Positions 1 through 9,360 of a DNA stretch of 64,000 nucleotides are shown here, in pieces. The notes below the pieces were generated by a model. That model worked only from the letters and a program-made list of their open reading frames with translations, did no database searches and had not been told where the DNA came from. Made by a program: the position numbers and the translations under genes. Within the stretch, counting starts at the first letter, position 1, and the number at the start of each line of letters is the position of its first letter. The stretch is taken from the NCBI GenBank assembly GCA_027487845.1, contig JAIYCV010000027.1, positions 1-64,000 of the forward strand, read 5' to 3'. Origin of the DNA: Flammeovirgaceae bacterium. Its GTDB lineage: Bacteria > Bacteroidota > Bacteroidia > Cytophagales > Cyclobacteriaceae.

Positions 1-142
1 ATCAACCTTATTGCTGACAAGTTGCTCTCCAGCAGAGCTTGATTCCTCTTCAGGCTGACGCGCTAATTTTAACAAATTATCGCATCAAAGTCACCAACTA
101 TTTTTCAGTACATTACCTTTATTCCAACTATTATTATTTATA
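1..142. other. Left window edge, mostly non-coding
   Basis: AT-rich stretch downstream of trxA. On the minus strand a reading frame is open from a TTG at 73-75 to the window edge (25 codons, beginning LLKLARQPEEES). It could be the start of the next gene after trxA, but it is too short to identify and has no ATG. No hairpin terminator is visible after trxA. Confidence 0.3.
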
Positions 143-466
143 CTACGCTACTTGCGCTTCTAATTTTCCTGAAAGTACTGATTTTGGAACAGCTCCTACC
201 TGCTTATCAACTATTTGGCCATTTTTGAAAACCAATAGAGTAGGTATCGATCGTACACCATATTTTGCCGTAACGGTTGGATTTTCATCCACATTCAACT
301 TTGCTATTACCGCTCTTCCATCATAGTCTGCAGCAAGTTCTTCAACCACTGGCCCAATCATCTTACAAGGGCCACACCACTCTGCCCAGAAATCTACCAG
401 AACGGGTTTGTCGCTATTAATTATCGAATCGAAAGTGGCATCAGTTAATTCAAGTGTTTTGCCCAT
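143..466 (-). CDS. trxA: Thioredoxin
   Basis: Small cytoplasmic thiol-disulfide oxidoreductase that reduces protein disulfides, for example in ribonucleotide reductase and peroxiredoxins, using electrons from thioredoxin reductase. At 107 residues it is the full family length. The active site WCGPCK has its cysteines at 31 and 34, followed by the cis-proline loop (SIPT, Pro75) and the buried Asp25 in VDFWAEW. There is no signal peptide. It is the last of three minus-strand genes after dnaE and a small secreted protein, with 75 bases separating it from the latter. A TACATTTG box lies 37-44 bases upstream of the ATG, so it probably also has its own promoter. The identification is secure. Confidence 0.97.
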   Translation of the reverse strand: MGKTLELTDATFDSIINSDKPVLVDFWAEWCGPCKMIGPVVEELAADYDGRAVIAKLNVDENPTVTAKYGVRSIPTLLVFKNGQIVDKQVGAVPKSVLSGKLEAQVA

Positions 467-502
467 GGTGTTTAATTTTATTTTTGTTATGACTTATTAA
501 CA

Positions 503-510
503 CAAATGTA
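503..510 (-). promoter_or_regulatory. Candidate -7 box for trxA
   Basis: Read on the minus strand, the bases spell TACATTTG, an exact match to the Bacteroidota primary sigma factor -7 consensus TAnnTTTG. The box is about 37 bases upstream of the trxA ATG. I see no convincing TTTG at the -33 position, so this is only half of a promoter. Confidence 0.4.
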
Positions 511-541
511 ATTCAAAATAGTTCCGCTTCGTAAAATGATT

Positions 542-1054
542 TTACCGGTAGCGCACCATCTCATAGAGCTTCACATTGTCAACATACAAGTCGCCAATAA
601 AGCGACAGGTTATTTCAAAAATTTTTGTCTCTTCATCTGTCAAATCGTCAAATTGTTCTTTGCTACACGTGATGATTACACCTCTCGCCTCATCATCGTA
701 GACCTGAATACAGGGTTTAAAAAGCTCATTCAACGTTTGCATTCGAGCAATAGAAAACATGTAAGCAATTGTGAAATCGTCCTTGTTCTTGAAGAATTTA
801 TCTTTTTGTAAAACTTTAGCGGCTGCTGCGGTATCGCCTTTGTTTAGAAGAAAATAATACTCCGTAAGAAGAGGCTCACGCTCGGCATACTGTTTCATCG
901 TTCTTTTTACGGATGCCTTTTTTTCTTCATTCAGCCTGCTGGCATTGCTTAATTGAAATTTATAGGATATAAATCCCCTGAATGTTTTTAGTTCTTGACT
1001 GATGGATCTAGTCGATAAAGAAAGTATTGAAATACAGATGATAAACGTTTTCAA
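542..1054 (-). CDS. Small secreted protein of unknown function
   Basis: I do not recognise a family. The product has 170 residues and begins with a probable signal peptide (basic residue, hydrophobic stretch TFIICISILSLS, then SISQ). The mature part is hydrophilic and lysine/glutamate-rich, with a few cysteines in the C-terminal half. The only start upstream of the signal peptide is TTG at 1052-1054; an in-frame stop lies five codons further upstream, so the gene seems to use this rare start. It lies between dnaE and trxA on the same strand, but 125 bases and a hairpin separate it from dnaE, so co-transcription is uncertain. The signal peptide and sensible length support a real gene. Confidence 0.7.
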   Translation of the reverse strand: MKTFIICISILSLSTRSISQELKTFRGFISYKFQLSNASRLNEEKKASVKRTMKQYAEREPLLTEYYFLLNKGDTAAAAKVLQKDKFFKNKDDFTIAYMFSIARMQTLNELFKPCIQVYDDEARGVIITCSKEQFDDLTDEETKIFEITCRFIGDLYVDNVKLYEMVRYR

Positions 1055-1129
1055 TTGAATCGTATTTTACTTGTTTAGTTCTTTACTTTGCATCTGTCTG
1101 ATTCTTGTAACTGTCACTTAACCAAGTTG

Positions 1130-1149
1130 CAACAAAAACTTTTTTGTTG
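1130..1149 (-). terminator. Hairpin downstream of dnaE
   Basis: Perfect 9-base inverted repeat (CAACAAAAA / TTTTTGTTG, two-base loop) about 30 bases after the dnaE stop codon. The stem is A/T-rich and hence weak, and no clear run of T follows on the minus strand. It may terminate or attenuate dnaE transcription before the secreted-protein gene. Confidence 0.3.
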
Positions 1150-1179
1150 GTAAAACTAAGGAAAAAAAGCAATCGAAGT

Positions 1180-4100
1180 TTAATATACTGGGTCAACCTT
1201 TACATTGCCTATGCGCTTGATTTCCTTTATTAAGTCATTTACTGCGCGCACCCTAAATTTTCGCGATAGCAGTTCTAAACTGATATTGTTGTCATCGTCT
1301 CGTAAATTCAAATAAACAGGAGTATTTCCTGCGTATTCTTTGAATACGGCTTCCATCTCTTTGATAAGTTCCTTATTCAAAGAAGTTAAGTTTACTTTTA
1401 GCTGTAGACCTTTGGTTTTTTTTACGCCTAGCTCATTGAGCAAATCGATGTTTTTGATTTTCAGTTCAAGCCCCATGTCTCCCCACGATTTGCGTAGCAC
1501 ATTTCCCTCCACGTACAAAAAAAGACTCGGCATCAGATACGGCTTTAACTTCATGTAGTCCTCACTCCAGAGGGTAAACTCTACTTTTCCAGAATAATCT
1601 TCAATTACTAATTTCCCGAAAGGTTTACCTGTTTTTGTCATTTTGTGCTCCACAGATGACACGATGCCTCCTACTTTAAAATCCTTACCTTCCATAGAAT
1701 CAAGATCGCTGAGAGAGGCGATATTGGTGTTGCAGAATGTGTCCAATTCAAATTTAAAGTTGTCTAGGGGATGGCCTGAAATATAGACACCCACTACCTC
1801 TTTCTCGAAATGCAATTTTTCTATTTCACTGAAGGGCTCAACAGCTTCTACTTTTGGCGGAGGCATTTGTGTGCCTGAACTTCCCCCAAACAAACTTGCT
1901 TGCGCACTGCTGCTTTCTTGATGGAGTTTTGCAGAATACTTGATTACTTTCTCGATCAGGTTAATATCTCCATCTTTGGAATAGATGTATTGCCGTCTAT
2001 GAAATTCTTTAAAGCAGTCAAAAGCACCCGAAAGGGCAAGGCATTCAAACGTTTTTTTATTCACAGCACGCTGATTTAAGCGTTTTGCAAACTCAAATAG
2101 ATCGGTAAACGAGCCGTGTGCTTCACGTTCCCTGATAATTGCTTCTACCGCGGCATCACCAGCACCTTTTATTGCCCCGAGCCCAAACCGAATCTGGCCC
2201 TGCGGATTTACCTCGAAATATACTCCAGACTCGTTTACATGGGGCCCTAGCACTTCAATTCCTTGTTTGCGGCAATCTTCAATAAAGTAAGTCACATTCT
2301 CTAGTTGATTTTGAGAATGCGTAAGCACTGCCGCCATGTATTCGGCTGGATAATTTGCCTTTAAATAAGCTGTGTGATAAGCAACCAATGAATAGCAAGT
2401 GGAGTGCGATTTGTTAAAGGCATATTGAGCAAATGCTTCCCAGTCTTTCCACACTTTATCGGATATCCGTTCTTCATGGCCTCGGTCTTTGCAGCCCTTG
2501 ATAAATTTGTCTTTCATTTTATCAAGCACGTCTTTCTGCTTTTTACCCATGGCTTTACGCAGTACATCGGCATCGCCTTTTGAGAACCCCGCCAGCTTTT
2601 GCGAAAGCAGCATTACTTGCTCTTGGTAAATCGTAATGCCGTAAGTGTCTTTCAGGTATTCCTCCATTTCTGGGAGATCATAGCTGATGGCTTCTCTGCC
2701 ATGCTTACGGGCAATGAACGAGGGTATATATTCCATTGGGCCGGGTCGGTACAAGGCGTTCATCGCGATAAGATCTTCAAACTTATCAGGTTTCAAGCCT
2801 TTTAAGTAGTTTTGCATTCCTTCGCTTTCAAACTGAAATGTGCCACTTGTTTCTCCTCGTTGGTACAGTTGGTAGGTTTTTACATCATCAAGTGGGATCG
2901 TGTCTATATCGATACTGATGCCATGTCTTTTCTTAATGTTCTTTAACGCGGTAGTAATAATGGTGAGCGTTGTTAGACCAAGAAAGTCCATCTTGAGCAT
3001 ACCTGCACTTTCAACCACGCTGTTATCAAATTGAGTGACCAACATAGTGGAGTCTTTGGCAGTAGACACGGGCACAAACTTGGTAAGGTCGTCAGGTGTA
3101 ATAATGACACCGCAAGCATGAGTGCCAGTGTTACGCAGCGACCCCTCTAAAATTACAGCCTGTTTAAGAACCTGCGCTTTCAGATCGGAGCCATTCTTAA
3201 TGTCGGATAACTCTTTACTTTCTTCAAATGCCTTTGCCAACGTAGTTCCTGGCCTCTCAGAAACCATCTTAGCAAGGTTATTGGACTCGTTTAATGGAAG
3301 TTCCATTACCCGGGCGCAGTCGCGAATGGCTGACTTAGCGGCCATTGTGCCATAGGTAATGATTTGAGCAACTTGGTTTTTTCCGTACTTTTCAATTACG
3401 TACTGCAGCACTTTGTCGCGGCCTTCATCATCAAAGTCAATATCAATATCGGGCAATGAAACACGATCTGGGTTTAGAAAACGTTCAAACAGCAGATCAT
3501 AAGCAATGGGGTCTACATTGGTGATTCCCGTGCAATAAGCAACTGCCGACCCGGCTGCTGAACCGCGCCCTGGGCCAACCGAAACGCCCATTTCTCGTGC
3601 CTTTCGCGTAAAGTCCTGCACAATCAAGAAATAGCCCGGATAGCCCGTTTTTTTAATTGTTTCCAATTCAAAGTCAAGGCGCTCTTTAGTTTCTGGCGTG
3701 AGTTCAGGATACCTTCGTTTGGCTCCTTCGTAAGTCAAGTATCGCAGGTACTCATCCTCTGTTTCGAAGTGTTTGGGAATGTCAAATTTTGGAAGAAGCA
3801 CATTCCTTTCCAGTTTGTAGGTCTCCACTTTGGCAACAATCTCTTGAGTGGTCTCGATGGCCTCCGGTAAATCCCGAAAAAGCAATTTCATTTCATCGGG
3901 TGATTTGAAATAAAACTCGCTGTTAGGCAGCCCAAATCGATGTCCTCGTCCATCGCCAATAGGGGTCGACTTAAACTCTCCCTCCTTAATGCAGAGCAAC
4001 ACGTCATGAGCGTTAGCCTCCTCTTTCTCAAGATAATAGCACTCGTTAGCTGCAAAGTACTTTACTCCATGGGTTGCGCAAAATCGTATCAATGTTTGAT

Positions 4101-5364
4101 TTACGCGGTCCTCCTCGGCAATTCCATGTCTATTTATTTCAGCATAAAAATCTTCGCCAAAGACGGAGTGCCACCATTTAAAGGCCTCCTCCGCCTGCTT
4201 TTCTCCAACATGCAAAATGAGGTGACATACCTCGCTCGTGAGCCCGCCAGTAGTAGCAATCAAGCCTTGCTTATACTCTTCGATCAAACTCTTATCTATA
4301 CGTGGGTTTATCCCGTAAAGGCCCTCAATAAAGCCAAGAGAGCTCAGTTTTGCCAGATTGTGATAGCCCTCCTTGTTTTTGGCAATTAGCACTTGATGAT
4401 ACCTTTTGTCAGGATTATCTTTAGTGAACTTGTTTTTCTTCCTATCTTCTGAAATTAAGAGTTCACAGCCTACGATCGGCTTTACTTCATGTTTTAGTGC
4501 CTCAGCCACAAATTTGAAAGCACCATACATATTCGCGAAATCGGTAATCGCCACTGCGTTCATTCCGTTTGCTTTGGTTTTAGCAACAATTTCCTTGACA
4601 TCTGGAGTTGCCTGTAACACAGAGTATTGCGAATGCAAGTGCAGATGATAAAAAGGAGAATCGATTAGTGGTTCAAAGGTGTGGGTGGTGTCCACTGCGT
4701 TTGCCTTTTCTCTTTTCGCAGAATTGCCCTCCTTAAGAACAGGGGCTTGATAGACAATGGAAGTGGCTTCAGTCCCATCAAATGTCTTTACAATGCCCTT
4801 TTCAATAAGGCCAAAAAAGCTTCTTGCTGTGGCCAAAACATCATATGAGGCATCATGGGCATCTTGAAAACTTTCATTAAATAGTTTTTCATAGAGTTCG
4901 GATAAGCGGGGCATTTTAAGTTTCCCACCAATTCCGCCAGTAAGTTGGCAGAATTCGATTGCCGATAACCCTGTGTCTATTTTTTCAAGGCCTAAAAAAT
5001 ATTCTGTTTTTAAACCTGCGCGAATGAACTCGGCACCAATAATATTAATGTCAAATTCAATGTTGTGCCCGATAAGGAGTTTTGTTTTTTCTAAGTCGGC
5101 TTTGAACAGGCCAAAAATCGTCTCGATGTCAACCCCTTCTTCATTTGCTCTTCGGGTTGAAATTCCATGTATTTTCTCTGCCTTAAACGGAATGTCAAAT
5201 CCATTAGGCTTGATAATGAAATTACTATTAGAAAGGAGGTTTCCCTTAGAATCGTGAAGCTGCCAAGCTAGTTGAACCAGCCTTGGCCAGTTTTCAAGGT
5301 CAGTTAATGGCGCTGTTTTATTGTGTGGTAGACCAGTGGTTTCTGTGTCAAATATTAGGTACAT
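1180..5364 (-). CDS. dnaE: DNA polymerase III alpha subunit with N-terminal proofreading exonuclease
   Basis: Replicative DNA polymerase of 1394 residues, about 230 longer than the E. coli enzyme because of an N-terminal DnaQ/epsilon-like domain. In order: a DEDDh exonuclease (about 1-190; D6, E8, D105, H170, D175); a PHP domain starting at HLHLHS (240-245); the polymerase palm with DIDID (catalytic D639 and D641) and D793 in KMDFLGL; and fingers, HhH and a C-terminal OB fold. The internal clamp-binding motif QASLF starts at Q1155. The PHP domain looks inactive: TDF at 274-276 and ANECYY at 439-444 replace the usual TDH and TND-HY metal ligands, as in E. coli, where proofreading comes from a separate epsilon. 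The start ATG lies just after a TACTTTTG promoter box. Identification is secure; exonuclease activity is inferred from intact motifs. Confidence 0.97.
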   Translation of the reverse strand: MYLIFDTETTGLPHNKTAPLTDLENWPRLVQLAWQLHDSKGNLLSNSNFIIKPNGFDIPFKAEKIHGISTRRANEEGVDIETIFGLFKADLEKTKLLIGHNIEFDINIIGAEFIRAGLKTEYFLGLEKIDTGLSAIEFCQLTGGIGGKLKMPRLSELYEKLFNESFQDAHDASYDVLATARSFFGLIEKGIVKTFDGTEATSIVYQAPVLKEGNSAKREKANAVDTTHTFEPLIDSPFYHLHLHSQYSVLQATPDVKEIVAKTKANGMNAVAITDFANMYGAFKFVAEALKHEVKPIVGCELLISEDRKKNKFTKDNPDKRYHQVLIAKNKEGYHNLAKLSSLGFIEGLYGINPRIDKSLIEEYKQGLIATTGGLTSEVCHLILHVGEKQAEEAFKWWHSVFGEDFYAEINRHGIAEEDRVNQTLIRFCATHGVKYFAANECYYLEKEEANAHDVLLCIKEGEFKSTPIGDGRGHRFGLPNSEFYFKSPDEMKLLFRDLPEAIETTQEIVAKVETYKLERNVLLPKFDIPKHFETEDEYLRYLTYEGAKRRYPELTPETKERLDFELETIKKTGYPGYFLIVQDFTRKAREMGVSVGPGRGSAAGSAVAYCTGITNVDPIAYDLLFERFLNPDRVSLPDIDIDFDDEGRDKVLQYVIEKYGKNQVAQIITYGTMAAKSAIRDCARVMELPLNESNNLAKMVSERPGTTLAKAFEESKELSDIKNGSDLKAQVLKQAVILEGSLRNTGTHACGVIITPDDLTKFVPVSTAKDSTMLVTQFDNSVVESAGMLKMDFLGLTTLTIITTALKNIKKRHGISIDIDTIPLDDVKTYQLYQRGETSGTFQFESEGMQNYLKGLKPDKFEDLIAMNALYRPGPMEYIPSFIARKHGREAISYDLPEMEEYLKDTYGITIYQEQVMLLSQKLAGFSKGDADVLRKAMGKKQKDVLDKMKDKFIKGCKDRGHEERISDKVWKDWEAFAQYAFNKSHSTCYSLVAYHTAYLKANYPAEYMAAVLTHSQNQLENVTYFIEDCRKQGIEVLGPHVNESGVYFEVNPQGQIRFGLGAIKGAGDAAVEAIIREREAHGSFTDLFEFAKRLNQRAVNKKTFECLALSGAFDCFKEFHRRQYIYSKDGDINLIEKVIKYSAKLHQESSSAQASLFGGSSGTQMPPPKVEAVEPFSEIEKLHFEKEVVGVYISGHPLDNFKFELDTFCNTNIASLSDLDSMEGKDFKVGGIVSSVEHKMTKTGKPFGKLVIEDYSGKVEFTLWSEDYMKLKPYLMPSLFLYVEGNVLRKSWGDMGLELKIKNIDLLNELGVKKTKGLQLKVNLTSLNKELIKEMEAVFKEYAGNTPVYLNLRDDDNNISLELLSRKFRVRAVNDLIKEIKRIGNVKVDPVY

Positions 5365-5378
5365 CTATTTTGGGTTGT

Positions 5379-5386
5379 CAAAAGTA
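5379..5386 (-). promoter_or_regulatory. Candidate -7 box for dnaE
   Basis: Minus-strand TACTTTTG matches the Bacteroidota -7 consensus TAnnTTTG exactly and lies 15 bases upstream of the dnaE ATG. That would give a very short leader. The nearest possible -33 TTG is about 26 bases further upstream, which is longer than usual. Confidence 0.4.
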
Positions 5387-5546
5387 AAATTCGGATTTAA
5401 TCGTGTTGATACCAATTTCCCAAATCTGGAAAATACCTCTCGAATGTGGAGTAAAGTTAAGTTCAATCAACTATAAAATATTGATAATTAATGTTTTAAA
5501 TTAATTGATTTAAAATTGTACTTGAACGTTAAAATAAAACAATAAA

Positions 5547-5654
5547 ATGAAGAGGTTAGCGAACGGTTTTATCAAGTTCATAAAAAAGGAATGGTTTCTG
5601 TTGGTAATGGTTGGGGTGATCTCGTCTATTATAGTACTATTTACGCTACTATAG
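5547..5654 (+). CDS. 35-residue single-pass membrane peptide
   Basis: Small open reading frame between the divergent dnaE and sdhC genes. It encodes 35 residues: a basic amphipathic start (MKRLANGFIKFIKKEW) followed by one hydrophobic segment (FLLVMVGVISSIIVLFTLL). This is the arrangement of a small inner-membrane protein with a positively charged cytoplasmic end. The ATG follows an A-rich tract typical of leaders in this phylum. It ends 128 bases before sdhC, and the sdhC promoter lies between the two, so it is probably transcribed separately. I know of no named family. The basic-then-hydrophobic pattern makes a chance reading frame less likely, but conservation has not been tested. Confidence 0.55.
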   Translation: MKRLANGFIKFIKKEWFLLVMVGVISSIIVLFTLL

Positions 5655-5721
5655 CCCAACAACATAGTTTTTGAAAACATGCCACCCGCAACGCTTCATT
5701 TTTAAAATAGTCCTCTTACCA

Positions 5722-5752
5722 TTGTTTTGTAAACCTTTGCAGAGTAAATTTG
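5722..5752 (+). promoter_or_regulatory. Promoter of sdhCAB
   Basis: TTG at 5722-5724, a 20-base spacer, then TAAATTTG at 5745-5752. The second element matches the Bacteroidota -7 box TAnnTTTG perfectly, and the spacing to the -33 TTG is normal. Transcription would start near 5758, giving a leader of about 24 bases before the ATG at 5782. This also argues against starting sdhC at the upstream in-frame ATG at 5671. Confidence 0.6.
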
Positions 5753-5781
5753 TTTCATTTAAAGCTACACAACATTTACGT

Positions 5782-6450
5782 ATGAAATGGTTTCTTGATC
5801 TCTTCTCCAGTTCGCTAGGCCGAAAGTTATTGATGGCTCTTACTGGGTTATTCCTCATCAGTTTCCTAATAATTCACTGCTTTATAAACGCAATGATATT
5901 TTTGAATGACCAAGGTGTAACCTTTACGCACTGGGGGCATTTTATGGGAACAAATCCAATCATTCGCACACTCGAAATAGGTTTGATAATTGGTTTTCTA
6001 GCTCACATCGTGCAAGGTCTTTTGCTTTGGAGGGCAAACCATGCGGCAAGACCGGTAAAGTATGGGGTGGCTAAAAAGCCGGCCGGCACCTGGTATAGTC
6101 GTAGTATGGGGCTGCTAGGTACTTTACTTTTATTGTTTTTGATCCTGCACACAGTACATTTCTGGATTCCGAACCGGGCGAATCAATTCATTCATGGTGA
6201 AGAGCTTCCGCTATATCAAATGATGTTTGAAATCTTTTCAAATCCTTGGATTGTGCTTATTTACGTTGTTGGCTGTATTTCTTTATTTTGGCATTTGCTA
6301 CATGGCTTTGCCAGTGCATTTCAATCGCTGGGTTTAAACCACCAAAAGTACAATGGTATCATTTCCTTCGTTGGCATTGCGTTTTCGGTCATCGTGCCGC
6401 TTATCTTCTCATTGATGCCAATCGCAATTTATTTTGAATGGATAAATTAA
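5782..6450 (+). CDS. sdhC: Succinate dehydrogenase cytochrome b subunit
   Basis: Membrane anchor of complex II that carries heme and passes electrons from the iron-sulfur subunit to the quinone. From the chosen start (MKWFLDLFSSSLGRK) it has 222 residues and about five hydrophobic helices. Histidines sit in or next to helices (for example IIHCFIN, AHIVQG, ILHTVHFW and WHLLHG), as expected for axial ligands of the two hemes in the single-anchor (type B) enzyme. No separate sdhD is present. An in-frame ATG 37 codons upstream is rejected because it precedes the promoter and the extension is not SdhC-like. It is the first gene of sdhC-sdhA-sdhB. Confidence 0.92.
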   Translation: MKWFLDLFSSSLGRKLLMALTGLFLISFLIIHCFINAMIFLNDQGVTFTHWGHFMGTNPIIRTLEIGLIIGFLAHIVQGLLLWRANHAARPVKYGVAKKPAGTWYSRSMGLLGTLLLLFLILHTVHFWIPNRANQFIHGEELPLYQMMFEIFSNPWIVLIYVVGCISLFWHLLHGFASAFQSLGLNHQKYNGIISFVGIAFSVIVPLIFSLMPIAIYFEWIN

Positions 6451-6491
6451 TTCAACGCACAGATTCATTTTAACAAGACAGCTTTAATAGT

Positions 6492-8417
6492 ATGACGCTA
6501 GATTCTAAAATCCCCGAAGGTCCATTGTCCGAAAAGTGGACGAAGCACAAGTTTAACTTGAAATTAGTAAATCCAGCAAACAAAAGAAAGTATGAAGTAA
6601 TTGTTGTAGGCACTGGCCTTGCGGGGGCATCAGCCGCGGCTTCGCTAGCTGAATTGGGCTACAATGTAAAAGCTTTTTGTTTTCAAGATAGTCCCCGCAG
6701 AGCCCACAGTATTGCGGCTCAAGGCGGAATAAATGCTGCCAAAAACTATCAAAATGATGGTGATAGCGTCCATCGTCTGTTTTATGATACGATTAAAGGT
6801 GGCGACTATCGAGCTAGAGAAGGCAATGTGTATAGATTGGCACAAGTAAGTGTTAGCATTATCGATCAATGCGTTGCGCAGGGTGTTCCTTTTGCGCGAG
6901 AATATGGCGGATTGTTGGCGAACAGGTCGTTTGGTGGCGCGCAAGTTTCAAGAACGTTCTACGCCAGAGGCCAAACTGGCCAGCAATTGTTGCTCGGAGC
7001 TTACAGCGCGCTCAATAGGCAGATTGCCAATGGCAAGGTTAAAATGTATAATCGCACTGAAATGTTAGATGTGGTAGTTTCTGATGGCAAAGCTAGAGGA
7101 ATTATCACCCGCGATTTAATTACCGGAAAAATTGAGGCTCACAGCGCTCATGCAGTTTTGTTGTGCACAGGTGGCTATGGTAACGTTTATTATTTATCCA
7201 CAAACGCGATGGGTTCAAATGTGACTGCCGCATGGCGGGCACACAAAAAAGGAGCGTTTTTTAGTAATCCGTGTTTCACTCAAATTCACCCTACGTGTAT
7301 TCCTGTGACTGGCGATCATCAGTCTAAACTAACTTTAATGTCGGAATCACTTCGAAACGATGGAAGAATATGGGTTCCTAAAACGGCTCGGCCAGGTTTT
7401 AAAGGGACAGATGCTGTTAACTTGCCAGAAAACGAAAGGGATTATTTCTTGGAGCGAAAATACCCGTCATTCGGGAATTTGGTGCCTCGCGATGTGGCGT
7501 CCAGAAACGCAAAGCAAGTGTGTGATGAAGGCCGTGGAGTTGGGGCAACCGGTCTTGCGGTTTTTCTCGACTTTACGGATGCCATAAAGCGAGATGGTAA
7601 AAAAACCATTGAAGCCAAATATGGTAACTTATTTGACATGTATAAGCAGATTACGGGTGAGAATCCGTATGAAGTTCCGATGATGATTTTCCCAGCCGTT
7701 CACTACACCATGGGTGGACTGTGGGTGGATTATAATCTTTCTACTAATGTGCCGGGTTTATACGCGTTAGGAGAAGCTAACTTTTCAGATCATGGTGCGA
7801 ATAGATTGGGTGCAAGTGCACTCATGCAGGGGCTTGCGGATGGCTACTTTGTAATACCATATACACTTGGCGATTATTTAGCAACGATTGGTTGGGCTGA
7901 CAAGTTGAGTACAGATCATCCGTCTTTTAAACAAGCCCTTGAGAGCGTTAACGGCACAATAAACAAACTACTTTCAATCAAAGGAAATAAGACCGTAGAC
8001 GAATACCACAGAGAATTAGGGCTGATTATGTGGGAGTATTGTGGTATGTCGCGCAATGAGCCTGGTTTGAAAATAGCTAAGAAAAAGATTCAAGAATTGA
8101 AAGTCAATTTTTGGAGCAATGTTAATGTGCTAGGGTCCAACAACGAATTAAATCAAGAGCTCGAAAAAGCGGGACGCGTTTCTGACCTGATTGAACTGGG
8201 AGAGTTAATGGTAGACGATGCGCTTTCACGGGGTGAATCGTGCGGAGGACATTTTAGGGAGGAATCGCAAACGCCTGAAGGAGAGGCTATGAGAAATGAT
8301 AATGAGTTTGCTTATGTATCGGCATGGGAGTTTAAAGGTGACGGTCAGGCCGAAGAACTTCATAAAGAACTACTGATTTTTGAAAATGTTAAGTTGACAC
8401 AACGCAGCTATAAGTAA
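6492..8417 (+). CDS. sdhA: Succinate dehydrogenase flavoprotein subunit
   Basis: Catalytic subunit of complex II; it oxidises succinate to fumarate with covalently bound FAD on the cytoplasmic face of the membrane. It has 641 residues. The Rossmann motif [10 protein letters not shown] lies near residue 40, and the FAD-linking histidine is H72 in HSIAAQGG. Further family motifs are the substrate-loop HPT (THPT-like QIHPTC), [10 protein letters not shown] and the C-terminal SCGGHFREE. The length and the insertions relative to E. coli SdhA are those of the soluble subunits in Bacteroidota and Epsilonproteobacteria. It lies 41 bases after sdhC and 5 bases before sdhB. In this phylum such enzymes may also run as fumarate reductase; direction cannot be read from the sequence. 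Confidence 0.97.
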   Translation: MTLDSKIPEGPLSEKWTKHKFNLKLVNPANKRKYEVIVVGTGLAGASAAASLAELGYNVKAFCFQDSPRRAHSIAAQGGINAAKNYQNDGDSVHRLFYDTIKGGDYRAREGNVYRLAQVSVSIIDQCVAQGVPFAREYGGLLANRSFGGAQVSRTFYARGQTGQQLLLGAYSALNRQIANGKVKMYNRTEMLDVVVSDGKARGIITRDLITGKIEAHSAHAVLLCTGGYGNVYYLSTNAMGSNVTAAWRAHKKGAFFSNPCFTQIHPTCIPVTGDHQSKLTLMSESLRNDGRIWVPKTARPGFKGTDAVNLPENERDYFLERKYPSFGNLVPRDVASRNAKQVCDEGRGVGATGLAVFLDFTDAIKRDGKKTIEAKYGNLFDMYKQITGENPYEVPMMIFPAVHYTMGGLWVDYNLSTNVPGLYALGEANFSDHGANRLGASALMQGLADGYFVIPYTLGDYLATIGWADKLSTDHPSFKQALESVNGTINKLLSIKGNKTVDEYHRELGLIMWEYCGMSRNEPGLKIAKKKIQELKVNFWSNVNVLGSNNELNQELEKAGRVSDLIELGELMVDDALSRGESCGGHFREESQTPEGEAMRNDNEFAYVSAWEFKGDGQAEELHKELLIFENVKLTQRSYK

Positions 8418-8422
8418 AAGAT

Positions 8423-9190
8423 ATGAAGATTACGCTTAAAGTTTGGAGACAAAAAAATAGAGATTCTAAAGGGGCGTTCAAGACCTATCAGGTAGACCAT
8501 GCTTCGCCTGATATGTCATTTCTAGAAATGATAGACGTGCTCAATACCGATCTTATCAAGAAAGGTGAAGAGTCAATAGCTTTCGATCATGATTGCAGGG
8601 AAGGTATTTGCGGAATGTGCAGTATGTACATTAATGGTCACCCTCACGGCCCGTTGCAAACTACAACATGCCAATTGCACATGAGAAGTTTTAAGGACGG
8701 AGAGACAATTACGGTGGAACCTTGGAGAGCAAAGGCATTTCCTGTGGTTAAAGATTTGGTTGTAGACCGTTCTGCATTTGATCGCATCCAACAAGCGGGC
8801 GGATATGTTTCCGTTAACACAGGTGGGGTGCCAGATGCAAATGAAATTCCTATTCCAAAAATAGTAGCTGATGAGGCTTTTGACGCTGCTGCATGTATTG
8901 GCTGCGGAGCGTGCGTTGCCGCCTGTAAAAATGCCTCTGCAATGTTGTTTGTTGGGGCTAAAGTTTCTCAACTTGCTTTGTTGCCGCAAGGAAAGCCCGA
9001 ACGCAAGCAACGCGCGGAACGTATGGTTGCCCAAATGGATGCAGAAGGTTTTGGATCTTGTACAAATACAGGTGCGTGCGAGGCGGAATGTCCAAAAGGA
9101 ATTAGTGTTACTAATATTGCACGATTGAATAGAGAATATCTTGGTGCGATGTTAACTTCCTATCAAGTCGAAGTAGGTGGAGGAGAGTAG
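8423..9190 (+). CDS. sdhB: Succinate dehydrogenase iron-sulfur subunit
   Basis: Electron-transfer subunit of complex II, 255 residues, linking the flavin in SdhA to the heme and quinone in SdhC. An N-terminal ferredoxin domain holds the [2Fe-2S] cluster (C58, C63, C66, C83). The C-terminal domain carries [11 protein letters not shown] (C158, C161, C164, C168) and [12 protein letters not shown] (C213, C219, C223) for the [4Fe-4S] and [3Fe-4S] clusters. All ligands are present. It is the last gene of the operon and is followed 26 bases later by a good intrinsic terminator. Confidence 0.97.
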   Translation: MKITLKVWRQKNRDSKGAFKTYQVDHASPDMSFLEMIDVLNTDLIKKGEESIAFDHDCREGICGMCSMYINGHPHGPLQTTTCQLHMRSFKDGETITVEPWRAKAFPVVKDLVVDRSAFDRIQQAGGYVSVNTGGVPDANEIPIPKIVADEAFDAAACIGCGACVAACKNASAMLFVGAKVSQLALLPQGKPERKQRAERMVAQMDAEGFGSCTNTGACEAECPKGISVTNIARLNREYLGAMLTSYQVEVGGGE

Positions 9191-9215
9191 ATGTTCTATT
9201 TTTGTAATAGATAAA

Positions 9216-9240
9216 AGGCCTCAGACAACTGGGGCTTTTT
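9216..9240 (+). terminator. Rho-independent terminator after sdhCAB
   Basis: Seven-base-pair stem GCCTCAG / CTGGGGC (one T:G pair) with the loop ACAA at 9218-9235, flanked by AAAA on the left and TTTTT on the right. It begins about 26 bases after the sdhB stop. The A and T flanks could make it work in both directions, but no gene converges from the right. Confidence 0.8.
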
Positions 9241-9360
9241 ACTAGAAACTGATTTCTACTGTAATACTCAAATGTAAAATTCATAAAAGACTAATAAATA
9301 GAAAACGTCAAAATCATTGTTACTTCTTTCTGAGAATATCTTTCTTGTTATCTGCTTTAA

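Noticed and set aside
3940-4389. 149-codon open frame opposite dnaE
   Set aside because: The dnaE frame is continuous and conserved here; the antisense product shows no domain or signal.
5671-5781. 37-residue N-terminal extension of SdhC
   Set aside because: The upstream ATG precedes the predicted promoter, and the extension does not resemble SdhC.
8573-9034. 153-codon open frame opposite sdhB
   Set aside because: It is antisense to a complete iron-sulfur subunit and its composition is unlike a real protein.
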